Source of the DNA: Thermococcus sp.
GTDB lineage: Archaea; Methanobacteriota_B; Thermococci; Thermococcales; Thermococcaceae
Reading direction: 5' to 3'
NCBI GenBank assembly: GCA_027035445.1
Contig: JALVUT010000105.1
Location: 1-15,124, forward strand
Length of the DNA: 15,124 nt
Below are positions 6,224 to 14,846 of this stretch, piece by piece; within the stretch, counting starts at the first letter, position 1; each line of letters starts with the position of its first letter. The notes beneath the pieces are model-generated. The model had not been told where the DNA came from and did no database searches. It was given only the letters and a program-made list of their open reading frames with translations. A program made the translations under genes and the position numbers.

Positions 6224-6230
6224 TCTCGAT

Positions 6231-7324
<1,094 letters not shown>

Positions 7325-8422
7325 ATGAGGGCCCTCGTGCTCCACGGCAACCTGCAGTACGCGGAGATACCAAAGGCCGAGATCCCAAGGGTCATAGAGA
7401 GGGCTTACACACCGGTTCTAAGCAGCCTTATGAAGGCGGAGGTGCCCTTCGGGTTAAACTTAACAGGCTACACACTTGGGCTTCTGCCTCCCCGGGTGAT
7501 CTCCCTCGTACGCGACGGGATCGAAAGCGGCCTCATCGAGATAGTCGGCACTGCCTACACCCACGCCATCCTCCCCCTCCTCCCCCTCGACAGGGTCAAG
7601 GCGCAGATACAGAGGGACATGGAGATAAAAGGGGAGCTCTTTGGTGTCACGCCGAAAGGCTTCTGGCCGCCGGAGCTTGCCTACGACCCAATAATACCCG
7701 CCATCCTAAAGGACAACGGTTACAGGTACCTCTTCGCCGACGGCGAGGCGATGCTCCTCTCAAACCACCTCAACTCCGCGATAAAGCCGATAAGACCCCT
7801 CTACCCCCACCTCATAAGGGCCCAACGCGGGGAGGGAAACAGATACCTCAACTACCTCCTCGGCCTTAGGGAGCTGAAGAAGGCCATAAACCTGATCTTC
7901 GAGGGGAGGGTGACCCTGAGGGCCGTCAAGGACATCGAAGCGGTGCCGGTCTGGGGAGCGGTCAACACGGCGCTCATACTCGGCATAGGACGCTTCCCCC
8001 TAATGAACCCGGAGAGGACGGCGCGGTGGATAAGGCGGAAGGACGATATCCTCCTCTACGGCACTGACATAGAGTTCCTAGGCTACCGCGACTTGGCCGG
8101 TTACCGGATGGACGTTAAGGGCCTCCTCGAACTCATCAACGAGATCGGAGGCGGGCTCTGCCTTCCCTCCGAGTTAAAGCATGGGGGAAGAAAGCTCTAC
8201 CTGAGAACTTCTAGCTGGGCACCCGACAAGGGCCTCCGCATATGGACAGAGGACGAAGGCAATGCAAGGCTCAACATGCTGACCCCATTTACCAGGGGTG
8301 AGTCCGCCTTCCTCGCTGAGAACAGCGATTCAAGGGGATGGGAGCCAATTCCGGAGAGGAGGCTGGACGCCTTTAAGGCTATTTACAGATCCTGGAGGAA
8401 GGAAGATGGAGCACCTCCGTAG
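7325..8422 (+). CDS. galA: GH57 alpha-galactosidase
   Basis: A 365-aa retaining glycoside hydrolase of family 57. Family 57 sequence regions are visible: LHGNLQYAEIP at the N-terminus (region 1), GTAYTHAILPLL near residue 75 (region 2), FWPPELAYDP with E117 as the expected nucleophile (region 3), and LYGTDIEFLGY with D248 as the expected acid/base (region 4). The family also includes amylases, amylopullulanases and branching enzymes, but those are longer. The short length and the position directly behind galK match the GH57 alpha-galactosidase of P. furiosus (about 364 residues, in a gal operon). It would release galactose from alpha-galactosides such as melibiose-type oligomers. There is no signal peptide, so it is intracellular and its substrate must be imported. 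ATG follows the galK stop with no gap (GGTGGGGTGAATG); the transporter gene overlaps its end by 17 bases. Confidence 0.88.
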   Translation: MRALVLHGNLQYAEIPKAEIPRVIERAYTPVLSSLMKAEVPFGLNLTGYTLGLLPPRVISLVRDGIESGLIEIVGTAYTHAILPLLPLDRVKAQIQRDMEIKGELFGVTPKGFWPPELAYDPIIPAILKDNGYRYLFADGEAMLLSNHLNSAIKPIRPLYPHLIRAQRGEGNRYLNYLLGLRELKKAINLIFEGRVTLRAVKDIEAVPVWGAVNTALILGIGRFPLMNPERTARWIRRKDDILLYGTDIEFLGYRDLAGYRMDVKGLLELINEIGGGLCLPSELKHGGRKLYLRTSSWAPDKGLRIWTEDEGNARLNMLTPFTRGESAFLAENSDSRGWEPIPERRLDAFKAIYRSWRKEDGAPP

Positions 8423-9737
8423 AAAGATTTCGATCGTCCTGCTCGTGCTGATGGCGGCGTTCCTTATGGCGGATCAGAACCTTCTGCCGCCGAACTACCA
8501 GCAGATAATGACTGAATTCGGGATAAGCGAGGCCCAGATGGGCCTTGTCTCAACAATTTTCGTGGCAACGAGTGCACTGATAACGATCCTCTGGGGCTTC
8601 CTGTCCGATATAGGGGGCAGGAAAAGACTTCTGGTCGTGGGGGTGCTGATAGGTGAGATACCCTGCTTCCTGACGGCCTTTGTGAACACTTACCCGGAGC
8701 TCCTCCTGATGCGGCTCTTCACCGGCATAGGCGTCGGCTCGATAATACCCATCGGATACTCACTCATAGCGGACATGTTCCCGGAGAACGAGAGGGGAAA
8801 GGGCTACGCCTTCATACAGACCGCCTTCGGTTTTGGAACCCTCTTCGGGATGATAATAGCCGGCCTGATAGCCAGCTGGAGGCCCCCCTTCATAATCGCC
8901 TCTGTCCCAAACTTCATCCTGGCCCCGCTCTTCTACGCCGTTGCAGAGGAGCCTAGAAGGGGAGAGGGAGAGAAGGAACTCCGGGAAGTCCTTGAAAAGG
9001 GCTACGAGTACACGTATAAGATAAGCCTGGAGGCGGTTAAGAAATCCTTCAGAACCAGAACCAACATCCTAATATTCCTCCAAGGCCTCGTCGGAACCGT
9101 CCCCTGGGGGGTTCTGATGTACTGGCTCGTTTCCTTCCTGATGGTCACGAGGGGCATGTCCAAGGAAACCGCGACCTTCGTCCTGCTGATCATAGGAATA
9201 GCCACGGTCATAGGAACCCTCATCGGGGGCTACATCGGGGACTACTTTGAGAGAAGAACCCCGGGGGGAAGGGCGCTCATAACCGGGATATCCATCTTCC
9301 TCGGGATGATAGCGGCAATGGGCATAATCCTCTACCCACTCCCCCCCGAACTCTCCCTACGTGGATGGCTTGCCCTAACGATGTACTCCCTCCTCTTCCT
9401 CCAGCTCGTCTCCTTTGCGGGGCCAAACGTCACAGCCATAATATCCCAGGTGAACCTCCCTGAGGACAGAGGAACAATCTTCGGCGTCTTCAACATAATC
9501 AACAGTGTTGGGAAAGCACTTGGACCGCTCTTCGGGGGTCTCCTCATCGAGGGACTTAAGAACACAGGCTACGCCAACGCCCGGGCCTACGAGTACACCC
9601 TAATCGCGGGCTCCCTCTTCTGGACGCTCTGTGCGGTCATATGGTTCTGGATAATGAAGAGCTATCCGGAGGACGTGGACGTTGTAAAAAGGGTACTGAG
9701 AAACAGGGTGGAGGAGCTCAAAAAATCAGAGCTTTAA
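8406..9737 (+). CDS. Major facilitator superfamily transporter, probable galactose/galactoside importer
   Basis: A 443-aa membrane protein with 12 predicted helices. MFS motif A appears after helix 2 (WGFLSDIGGRKRL, residues 63-75) and again in degenerate form after helix 8 (GGYIGDYFERR, 274-284), the normal two-half arrangement. LMRLFTGIGVGSIIPIGYS (101-119) is the helix-4 motif, and a charged loop of about 40 residues (EEPRRGEGEKELREVLEKG) separates the halves. The start at 8406 follows GGAGGAAGG and lies inside the 3' end of the alpha-galactosidase gene; the frame is open upstream to 8298, but that part is antigenically implausible coding overlap without membrane character. The operon with galK and the GH57 enzyme points to galactose or oligosaccharide import, though efflux cannot be excluded. 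Its last 12 bases overlap the convergent GH1 gene. Confidence 0.88.
   Translation: MEHLRRKISIVLLVLMAAFLMADQNLLPPNYQQIMTEFGISEAQMGLVSTIFVATSALITILWGFLSDIGGRKRLLVVGVLIGEIPCFLTAFVNTYPELLLMRLFTGIGVGSIIPIGYSLIADMFPENERGKGYAFIQTAFGFGTLFGMIIAGLIASWRPPFIIASVPNFILAPLFYAVAEEPRRGEGEKELREVLEKGYEYTYKISLEAVKKSFRTRTNILIFLQGLVGTVPWGVLMYWLVSFLMVTRGMSKETATFVLLIIGIATVIGTLIGGYIGDYFERRTPGGRALITGISIFLGMIAAMGIILYPLPPELSLRGWLALTMYSLLFLQLVSFAGPNVTAIISQVNLPEDRGTIFGVFNIINSVGKALGPLFGGLLIEGLKNTGYANARAYEYTLIAGSLFWTLCAVIWFWIMKSYPEDVDVVKRVLRNRVEELKKSEL
9720..9725 (-). terminator. T-tract terminator after the GH1 gene
   Basis: On the minus strand six thymines follow the TGA stop of the GH1 gene immediately. They lie inside the 3' end of the convergent transporter gene. 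No hairpin is needed for archaeal termination at such tracts. Confidence 0.4.
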
Positions 9738-10982
9738 CCCGTACCCTTCGACCAGCCACTCCCTTATCGTCCTCTCCCGCGCTATCCCCCCGTAGACGTA
9801 GGCGCTTCTCCTCGGCCTCCTCTCAAAGGTGTCGTAGTTCACCTCAATCAAGCCAAAGCGCGGTCTGAAACCCTCGGCCCACTCGTAGTTGTCCAGCAGG
9901 GACCAGTAGAAATAGCCCCTCACATCGACACCCTCCTCAAGCGCCCGGTGGACGTACTGAAGGTGCCTCACAATGAACTCCACCCTCCACTCATCGTCGA
10001 GCGTCGCTATACCATTCTCAGTGACGTAGATGGGAAGACCGTATTCGGAGAACGCCCTGAGCCCCTCATGGATTCCCCTTGGGTAGACACTCCAACCCAT
10101 ATCCGTCTTTCTGCCAACATCGGCGTCTTCAACAACAAATCGCCGGAACGGATTCCTAACGGCCCTGACCCTCATGATGTTGTAGTAGTTCATCCCCAGC
10201 CAGTCGAGACCGCTCGTCGGGACATCGAAACTCCTCAGGAACCCCTTGAACCTCCCGGTTAGAATTCCATCGATGATGGCACGGTTGAAGGTATGATCAA
10301 CCTCCTCTGCGGCCTTCCTGTCCCTCTCAGACTCGCTCGCCGGGACGAAATAGGGTCGGTTCTTCACAATCCCCACCCTAAACCTGCCGTGAAGGGCTTC
10401 GTAGGCCATGGCATGAGCCCTGATGAGGTTCGCCGCGACCTTCTCAGCTTTGAGCGGGTTCTTCGTGAAGGGCGGCCATGTACCATCGACGTAGGAGGCA
10501 ACGACGTACACCATGGGCTCGTTGAACGTCGCCACCAGCTTCACGCCCTCAAGGGTCTCTGCTATCAGCTCAACGTACCTGCCCCAGTACTCCAGATTCT
10601 CCTTCCTTTCGAACCCTCCCTTCGCGGCGAACCACATCGGCAGGGTGAAGTGGTGAAGTGTGAGCATGGGGGTTATCCCCCTCTCGTTAAGTAGATCGAT
10701 CATCCTCTGATAGTGCATCAGGGCCCCTTCGTTGGGTTTCCCCTCCTCAGGAAAGATCCTGCTCCACTCTATCGAGAAACGGTAGGCACCGTAGCCAAGC
10801 CCCGCCATCAGGTCAACGTCCCTCCCGTACATCTCCCAGGAATTGCAGGCTCTGCCAGACTTGTGGGGAAGCCTACCGATCTCCTCGTAATACCACCAGT
10901 CGTTCCAGCGGTTTTCACCCTCAACCTGATGTGCGGACGTGGCGGTGCCAAAAAGGAAGCCTTCCGGGAACTTCAACTGCAT
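9726..10982 (-). CDS. GH1 beta-glycosidase (beta-galactosidase/beta-glucosidase)
   Basis: A 418-aa retaining glycosidase of family 1. The N-terminal signature is FPEGFLFGTATSAHQVEG (residues 5-22). The acid/base is E155 in TFNEP, the nucleophile E322 in YVTENG, and SLLDNYEWAEGF (361-372) forms the glycone site. It is clearly shorter than the roughly 480-510-residue archaeal beta-glycosidases of the CelB/LacS type and resembles the short Pyrococcus type of about 420 residues. No signal peptide is present, so hydrolysis is cytosolic. Its place between the galK operon and galT suggests release of galactose from beta-galactosides, but GH1 enzymes are promiscuous and a beta-glucosidase or alkyl-glucosidase preference is possible. 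ATG at 10982 follows GGTGAGGGT. It is divergent from galT across 55 bases. Confidence 0.93.
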   Translation of the reverse strand: MQLKFPEGFLFGTATSAHQVEGENRWNDWWYYEEIGRLPHKSGRACNSWEMYGRDVDLMAGLGYGAYRFSIEWSRIFPEEGKPNEGALMHYQRMIDLLNERGITPMLTLHHFTLPMWFAAKGGFERKENLEYWGRYVELIAETLEGVKLVATFNEPMVYVVASYVDGTWPPFTKNPLKAEKVAANLIRAHAMAYEALHGRFRVGIVKNRPYFVPASESERDRKAAEEVDHTFNRAIIDGILTGRFKGFLRSFDVPTSGLDWLGMNYYNIMRVRAVRNPFRRFVVEDADVGRKTDMGWSVYPRGIHEGLRAFSEYGLPIYVTENGIATLDDEWRVEFIVRHLQYVHRALEEGVDVRGYFYWSLLDNYEWAEGFRPRFGLIEVNYDTFERRPRRSAYVYGGIARERTIREWLVEGYGLKL

Positions 10983-11037
10983 ACCCTCACCGGAAACCCT
11001 AATAACCCCCGGAACTAATTAAACTTACGGTGGTGGA
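10983..11037. promoter_or_regulatory. Compact divergent promoter region for the GH1 gene and galT
   Basis: Only 55 bases hold both promoters. For galT (plus) an AT-rich element, CCTAATAACC (10998-11007), preceded by CCGGAAA is well placed for a start near 11028, ahead of the GGTGGTGG ribosome binding site. For the GH1 gene (minus) GTTTAATTAG (11015-11024) would give a start near 10992, ahead of GGTGAGGGT. The TATA-like elements cross over, so each lies close to the transcription start of the other and the two genes are likely co-regulated or mutually exclusive. CCGGAA occurs twice, 19 bases apart (10990 and 11009). Confidence 0.5.
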
Positions 11038-12027
11038 ATGAGGGAACTCCGGTACAACCCCCTAACCGGGCAGTGGATTATGGTGTCGGCGGTTAGAAGA
11101 GAACGGCCGTGGAGGCCCAGCGGCTTCTGCCCCTTCTGCCCCGGGAGTGAAGAGACCGGCTACGGCTGGGAAGTTCTCCTCCTCCCAAACCGCTTCCCGA
11201 TGCTGTCCTTCGAGGCCCCAAAGCCGGAACCCATCGAGTTCTACAGGAAGGCTCGCGCTCTGGGCCAGTGCAGTGTGATCGTTGAGAGCCCCGAGCACGA
11301 TCTCAAAGACCTCGACGAACTCTCCCAGGGCGGAATGGTCAAGGTGGTTAAACTGTGGAGGGAGGCAACCGCGGAGCTCAGGGGGAATCCCCACGTCGCT
11401 TACCTAGCGATCTTCAGGAACAAGGGTGAGGAGATAGGCGTTAGCCTGACCCACCCCCACGGCCAGCTCTACGCCCTCCCCTTCATCCCCCTGAGGGTAA
11501 GGCTCAAGCTTGAGAACTCACGAAACCACTATGAACGCCATGGCGAGTGTCTCTTCTGCAGGATCCTCAATGAGGAGCTTGAGGGGAGAAGGCTCGTCTA
11601 CGAAAACAGGGGCTTCGCCCTCTTCATGCCCTTCTTCGCGAGCTGGCCCTTTGAAGTTCATATCTACCCGAAGAGGCATGTGATGTGGCTGACCCAGCTT
11701 GATGAGCGGGAGATTGAAGACCTTGCGGACGCGATGAGGGTCGCCACCGGCGTTCTCAACGAGGTTCTGGGGAGGGAGATGCCGTACTCCATGATGGTGT
11801 TTCAGGCACCCCTCAGGGGAAACTACCCCTTCTATCACCTACACGTGGAGTTCTACCCACTACTGCGCGACAACGGCAGAATAAAGTACACAGCCGGGAT
11901 CGAGATGGGCACGTGGGAGTTCACCTACGACGGGGTGCCGGAGGAGAACGCGGAGAGGCTTAGAAGGGCGTGCAGGAGGGTCACCAAAAGGCTTGAGGCG
12001 GTCGGGGAGTGCCCACGGAGCCCCTGA
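11038..12027 (+). CDS. galT: Galactose-1-phosphate uridylyltransferase
   Basis: A 329-aa enzyme of the HIT superfamily that exchanges UMP between UDP-glucose and galactose-1-phosphate in the Leloir pathway. Zinc-site residues are C31 and C34 (CPFCPG), H87 (ESPEHDL) and H139. The active-site motif is THPHGQ, in which H141 should form the uridylyl-enzyme intermediate. A second CxxC (CLFC, residues 171-174) opens the C-terminal half, and NYPFYHLHVEFYP (262-274) is the conserved C-terminal HIT-like motif. ATG at 11038 follows GGTGGTGG. Length fits the compact archaeal and Thermotoga-like enzymes. It stands alone on the plus strand, divergent from the GH1 gene and convergent with the TauE/SafE gene, and is the last gene of the island. 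No galE is present in the window. Confidence 0.95.
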   Translation: MRELRYNPLTGQWIMVSAVRRERPWRPSGFCPFCPGSEETGYGWEVLLLPNRFPMLSFEAPKPEPIEFYRKARALGQCSVIVESPEHDLKDLDELSQGGMVKVVKLWREATAELRGNPHVAYLAIFRNKGEEIGVSLTHPHGQLYALPFIPLRVRLKLENSRNHYERHGECLFCRILNEELEGRRLVYENRGFALFMPFFASWPFEVHIYPKRHVMWLTQLDEREIEDLADAMRVATGVLNEVLGREMPYSMMVFQAPLRGNYPFYHLHVEFYPLLRDNGRIKYTAGIEMGTWEFTYDGVPEENAERLRRACRRVTKRLEAVGECPRSP

Positions 12028-12072
12028 ACCCCCGTCGCTGTGCCCATTAGGCCGGGAGGAGAAACTACGAAC

Positions 12073-12807
12073 TCACGCCCCGAGCAGCACCAAAAGCCCG
12101 ATGAGCAGGATTATAACGTTTATCCCTCTCTTAAGCTTCTCCTTATCCGTCCTGGTGTTTACATGCGTTCCAAGGTAAACCCCCGGGACCGTTCCGGCTA
12201 TCAACAGGCCAGCCAGGTGATAGTCCACACTCCCCATCCCGGCATAGCTCAAAAAGCTCATTGTGGAGAGCATTAAACCGTACAGAATCGTTATCCCGAC
12301 GACCTCCTTGGGGTCAATCCTCGCCACGTTCATCAGCGTGAAGCTGATTATAACCCCCGCCCCAACGGAGGTGAACTGGACGGTCAAACCAACTATGAAG
12401 CCGAGCAAATAGACGTAGGCCCATCTCGGCCTCACCGGAATCCGTATCTCCCCCTTCAGAAGGCTCAGCGTTGCCGTAACGACCAGGATTACACCGAGGA
12501 GAATGGTAAGGTAGTGGTTAAGGACATCCTTCGGGATGTGTCTCACCGCGTAGCCCCCTATGAGAACCGCGGGGACGCTTCCAGCAAGGAGCCGGAAGGC
12601 TATATCCTTTCTCACGTGCCCCCTCCTCCCGTGGAAGAAGACGCCGAAGGCCCTCGTAACGGTGGCGTAGAGCAGGTCGGTACCCACCGCCGTCAGCGGT
12701 TCAACGCCCAGGAATATAAGGGCAGGAGTGGTTAAGGAGCCACCTCCCACGCCGGTCAGCCCTATCAGGAAGCCCACAGCAAAACCGAGGGCGACGAAGA
12801 CTATCAC
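12073..12807 (-). CDS. TauE/SafE family membrane permease
   Basis: A 244-aa membrane protein with about 7-8 helices. The two-fold internal repeat of the family is visible: GLTGVGGGSLTTPALIF (residues 16-32), followed by GVEPLTAVGTDLLYA, recurs in degenerate form as GLTVQFTSVGAGVIISFTLM around residue 138. The family is implicated in transport of sulfite, sulfonates, sulfoacetate or related anions, usually as an exporter or facilitator. The GTG start at 12807 is supported by GAGGTGAT upstream and by the 9-base distance from cysC. Being last in an operon with APS kinase, it may carry sulfate or another sulfur oxyanion, but substrate is inferred from context alone. It is convergent with galT across 45 bases in which I see no clear terminator. 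Confidence 0.87.
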   Translation of the reverse strand: MIVFVALGFAVGFLIGLTGVGGGSLTTPALIFLGVEPLTAVGTDLLYATVTRAFGVFFHGRRGHVRKDIAFRLLAGSVPAVLIGGYAVRHIPKDVLNHYLTILLGVILVVTATLSLLKGEIRIPVRPRWAYVYLLGFIVGLTVQFTSVGAGVIISFTLMNVARIDPKEVVGITILYGLMLSTMSFLSYAGMGSVDYHLAGLLIAGTVPGVYLGTHVNTRTDKEKLKRGINVIILLIGLLVLLGA

Positions 12808-12816
12808 CGAATCACC

Positions 12817-13359
12817 TCACAGGTATCCCAGCTCCCTGACCTTCGCCATGACGGCCTCGACCTCCTCCTCCGGCGTCATCTTCGAGGAGTCGACCCTTAC
12901 CTCCGGGTTCTCAGGCTCCTCGTAGACCCCGTCGTAGCCGGTTAAGCCCTTTATCTCCCCCCTCAGGGCCCTGGCGTAGAGGCCCTTGGGGTCACGCTGG
13001 ATCCGGACTTCCAGGGGCGCGTAGACGTAGACCTCGATGAAGTCCCCTATCTCCCTCCTCGCGTACTCCCTGACGGATTTATACGGTGATATCAGGGAGA
13101 CAACCGTTACGACCCCGTTCCTGCTGAGGAGCCTGGCCATGTGGATGACGACGCGGTTGTGCATCTCCCTGGCTTCCTTGCTGAACCCCAGCTCCGGATA
13201 GAGGGTCTTTCTTACCGTGTCCCCGTCCAGTACCTCAACGCGGTAGCCGAGCTTCCTGAGCTTCCTCGCCAGCCTGACCGCCAGAGTCGTCTTCCCGGCC
13301 CCGCTGGGCCCGGTGAGCCAGATTGTGAATCCCCTTTCGAGGTTTTTGAGTCCGGTCAT
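12817..13359 (-). CDS. cysC: Adenylylsulfate (APS) kinase
   Basis: A 180-aa P-loop kinase that phosphorylates adenylylsulfate at the 3' position to give PAPS. Walker A is GPSGAGKT (residues 17-24), with DGDTVRKTL (46-54) and GFSKEAREMHNRV (58-70) forming the APS site. ISPYKS (90-95) carries the conserved serine S91, and RDPKGLYARALRGEIKGLTG (122-141) with PENPEV (149-154) forms the mobile lid and C-terminal signature. The GFSKEAREMHNRV block differs from the common GFS-R-D-R-x-E-N-I-R-R form, yet the lid is canonical, so APS remains the likely substrate. The start is preceded by GGAGG; it lies 51 bases after the phosphodiesterase gene and 9 bases before the permease gene, so one transcript is likely. 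ATP sulfurylase, which makes APS, is not in the window and may lie beyond the right edge. Confidence 0.92.
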   Translation of the reverse strand: MTGLKNLERGFTIWLTGPSGAGKTTLAVRLARKLRKLGYRVEVLDGDTVRKTLYPELGFSKEAREMHNRVVIHMARLLSRNGVVTVVSLISPYKSVREYARREIGDFIEVYVYAPLEVRIQRDPKGLYARALRGEIKGLTGYDGVYEEPENPEVRVDSSKMTPEEEVEAVMAKVRELGYL

Positions 13360-13410
13360 TTCAGCTCCCTCCGGATTCTAAGGACTGGTTGGAACACTGG
13401 AAATGGTGGT

Positions 13411-14841
13411 TCAGAGTATGCCCTTCCCGTGCAGGCCCTTTATCGGCTCCTCCACTCCGAAGAGCCTGAGTATCGTCGGCGCAAAGTCGTAGATGGTCAG
13501 CTGTGTTGCTTTACTCTCGTCGAAGCCGGGCAGGTACATCGAGAACACACCGAACTCGGAGTGGTTCGCGTCGTCGGGTCCTATGTCGTTCTCAGGAAGG
13601 TAGTTGGTTGGATGGCCGACCGTTCCTGCCGCACGCCAGTTGAGGTTGTCGAAGTAGACCATTATGTCCGGCTTGCTGCCCTTCGTCACCGGATAGATGT
13701 CCTCCGGGAAATAAACCCGGTTGTTCCACCTCTCGCCGTCCGGGCCGCGTATCCCCTTTATCTGCTCCGCGACCTCGTCCCTGACTTTCTCGAACTTCGA
13801 GAGTGGCACCTTACCTTCCTTTTCCCTCCCAAGGACGTTGAGGAAGACGCGCGAGTAGTAACCGCCCCACCCCCAGGCTGTGGTCCCCTTCCAGTCAACG
13901 TTAAGTCCCTCGAAGCGCTTGACCTTTCCATCGTGGAGAACCTCCGGGTTCCTTACCTTCAGGAGGCCCTCCTCCGCCAGCCACTGGTTGACCGCGAAGT
14001 TGCCGTGCATGCCCTTTATGCCATGGTCGGAAACGATGAAGACGGCAGTCTCGTCGAGGTCGATGAGTTCAAGCGTCTTCCCTATCTCCTCATCCAGGAG
14101 CCTGTAGTAGTCCGGGATGACGTTCTCGTATTTGTTGCCCCTGCCAGGGTAGAGGTGGTGGTTTTCATCAAAGTAGCGCCAGAAGGCGTGGTGGAGCCTG
14201 TCGAGGCCTATCTCGACGAAGTGGAAGTAGTCCCACTCCTTCTCCTGGAGGAGGTACCTTATCACCTCGAACCTCTTCTCCGTCATCTCCCAGATGCCTT
14301 CCTTTACTTCATCCTTTGCTTCCTTCCGGAAGGGGACGTCGAATATGTACTCGCCGACGAGGCGCTCTATCTCGCCCTTCAGCTCCTTAGGATGGGTGTA
14401 GTCGACGCTGGCATCCGGGGTTATGAAGCAGCTGACGAGGTGGCCCCTGATGGGTTTCGGCGGATAGGTCGGCGGGACGCCGACTATTATCGAATTCCTT
14501 CCGCGCTCGCCGAGGTAGTCCCAGAGTGCCGGCTCCTTCACCTTCCTGCTGTGGGCTATCCAGTAGTCCGTGTAGGAATAGCCGGTCCTGTGCCTGAAGC
14601 CGTAGAGGCCGAGCTCGCCCGGCGTCTTCCCGGTGACCATCACCATCCACATCGGGATGGTTATCGCCGGAATTCCCGTCTGCATCGGGCCGTAGACGGA
14701 CTTTTCCAGGAGCCTTTTCACGTTGGGCATGTCGTCTATGAAGCGGTTGAACAGTAACTCGGGCGGGGCCGAATCTAGGCCTATGACGAAGACCCGCTTG
14801 GTGCTCTCCATTCCTTCCTTAACCCTCTTCTCAAACTCCAT
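13411..14841 (-). CDS. Alkaline-phosphatase-superfamily phosphodiesterase / nucleotide pyrophosphatase
   Basis: A 476-aa soluble metalloenzyme of the type I phosphodiesterase/nucleotide pyrophosphatase group. The full two-metal set can be read off: D23 (GLDSAP), T61 as nucleophile (AITIPMW), D214 and H218 (LDRLHH), D272 and H273 (SDHG) and H427 (DANHSEFG). The C-terminal part has LPGF and IYDFAPTILRLFG, the usual closing helix. Members cleave phosphodiester, phosphosulfate or phosphonate bonds, so the substrate could be a nucleotide, APS or PAPS; this is not resolved by sequence. ATG at 14841 is chosen over GTG at 14850 because GAGGTGA lies five bases before it, leaving 5 bases after the DHH gene. 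There is no signal peptide, so it acts in the cytosol, beside APS kinase. Confidence 0.88.
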   Translation of the reverse strand: MEFEKRVKEGMESTKRVFVIGLDSAPPELLFNRFIDDMPNVKRLLEKSVYGPMQTGIPAITIPMWMVMVTGKTPGELGLYGFRHRTGYSYTDYWIAHSRKVKEPALWDYLGERGRNSIIVGVPPTYPPKPIRGHLVSCFITPDASVDYTHPKELKGEIERLVGEYIFDVPFRKEAKDEVKEGIWEMTEKRFEVIRYLLQEKEWDYFHFVEIGLDRLHHAFWRYFDENHHLYPGRGNKYENVIPDYYRLLDEEIGKTLELIDLDETAVFIVSDHGIKGMHGNFAVNQWLAEEGLLKVRNPEVLHDGKVKRFEGLNVDWKGTTAWGWGGYYSRVFLNVLGREKEGKVPLSKFEKVRDEVAEQIKGIRGPDGERWNNRVYFPEDIYPVTKGSKPDIMVYFDNLNWRAAGTVGHPTNYLPENDIGPDDANHSEFGVFSMYLPGFDESKATQLTIYDFAPTILRLFGVEEPIKGLHGKGIL

Positions 14842-14846
14842 ACTCC

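Noticed and set aside
8298..8405. A 36-residue N-terminal extension of the MFS transporter.
   Set aside because: The extension lies wholly inside the alpha-galactosidase gene and is hydrophilic. The ATG at 8406 has a good GGAGG site and begins the usual short cytoplasmic tail before helix 1.
13141..14757. A 538-codon open frame on the plus strand opposite the phosphodiesterase and cysC genes.
   Set aside because: The opposite strand encodes two proteins with complete catalytic motif sets and ribosome binding sites. The plus-strand product is a low-complexity V/L/E/R/P-rich shadow of GC-rich codons and crosses two real genes and the gap between them.
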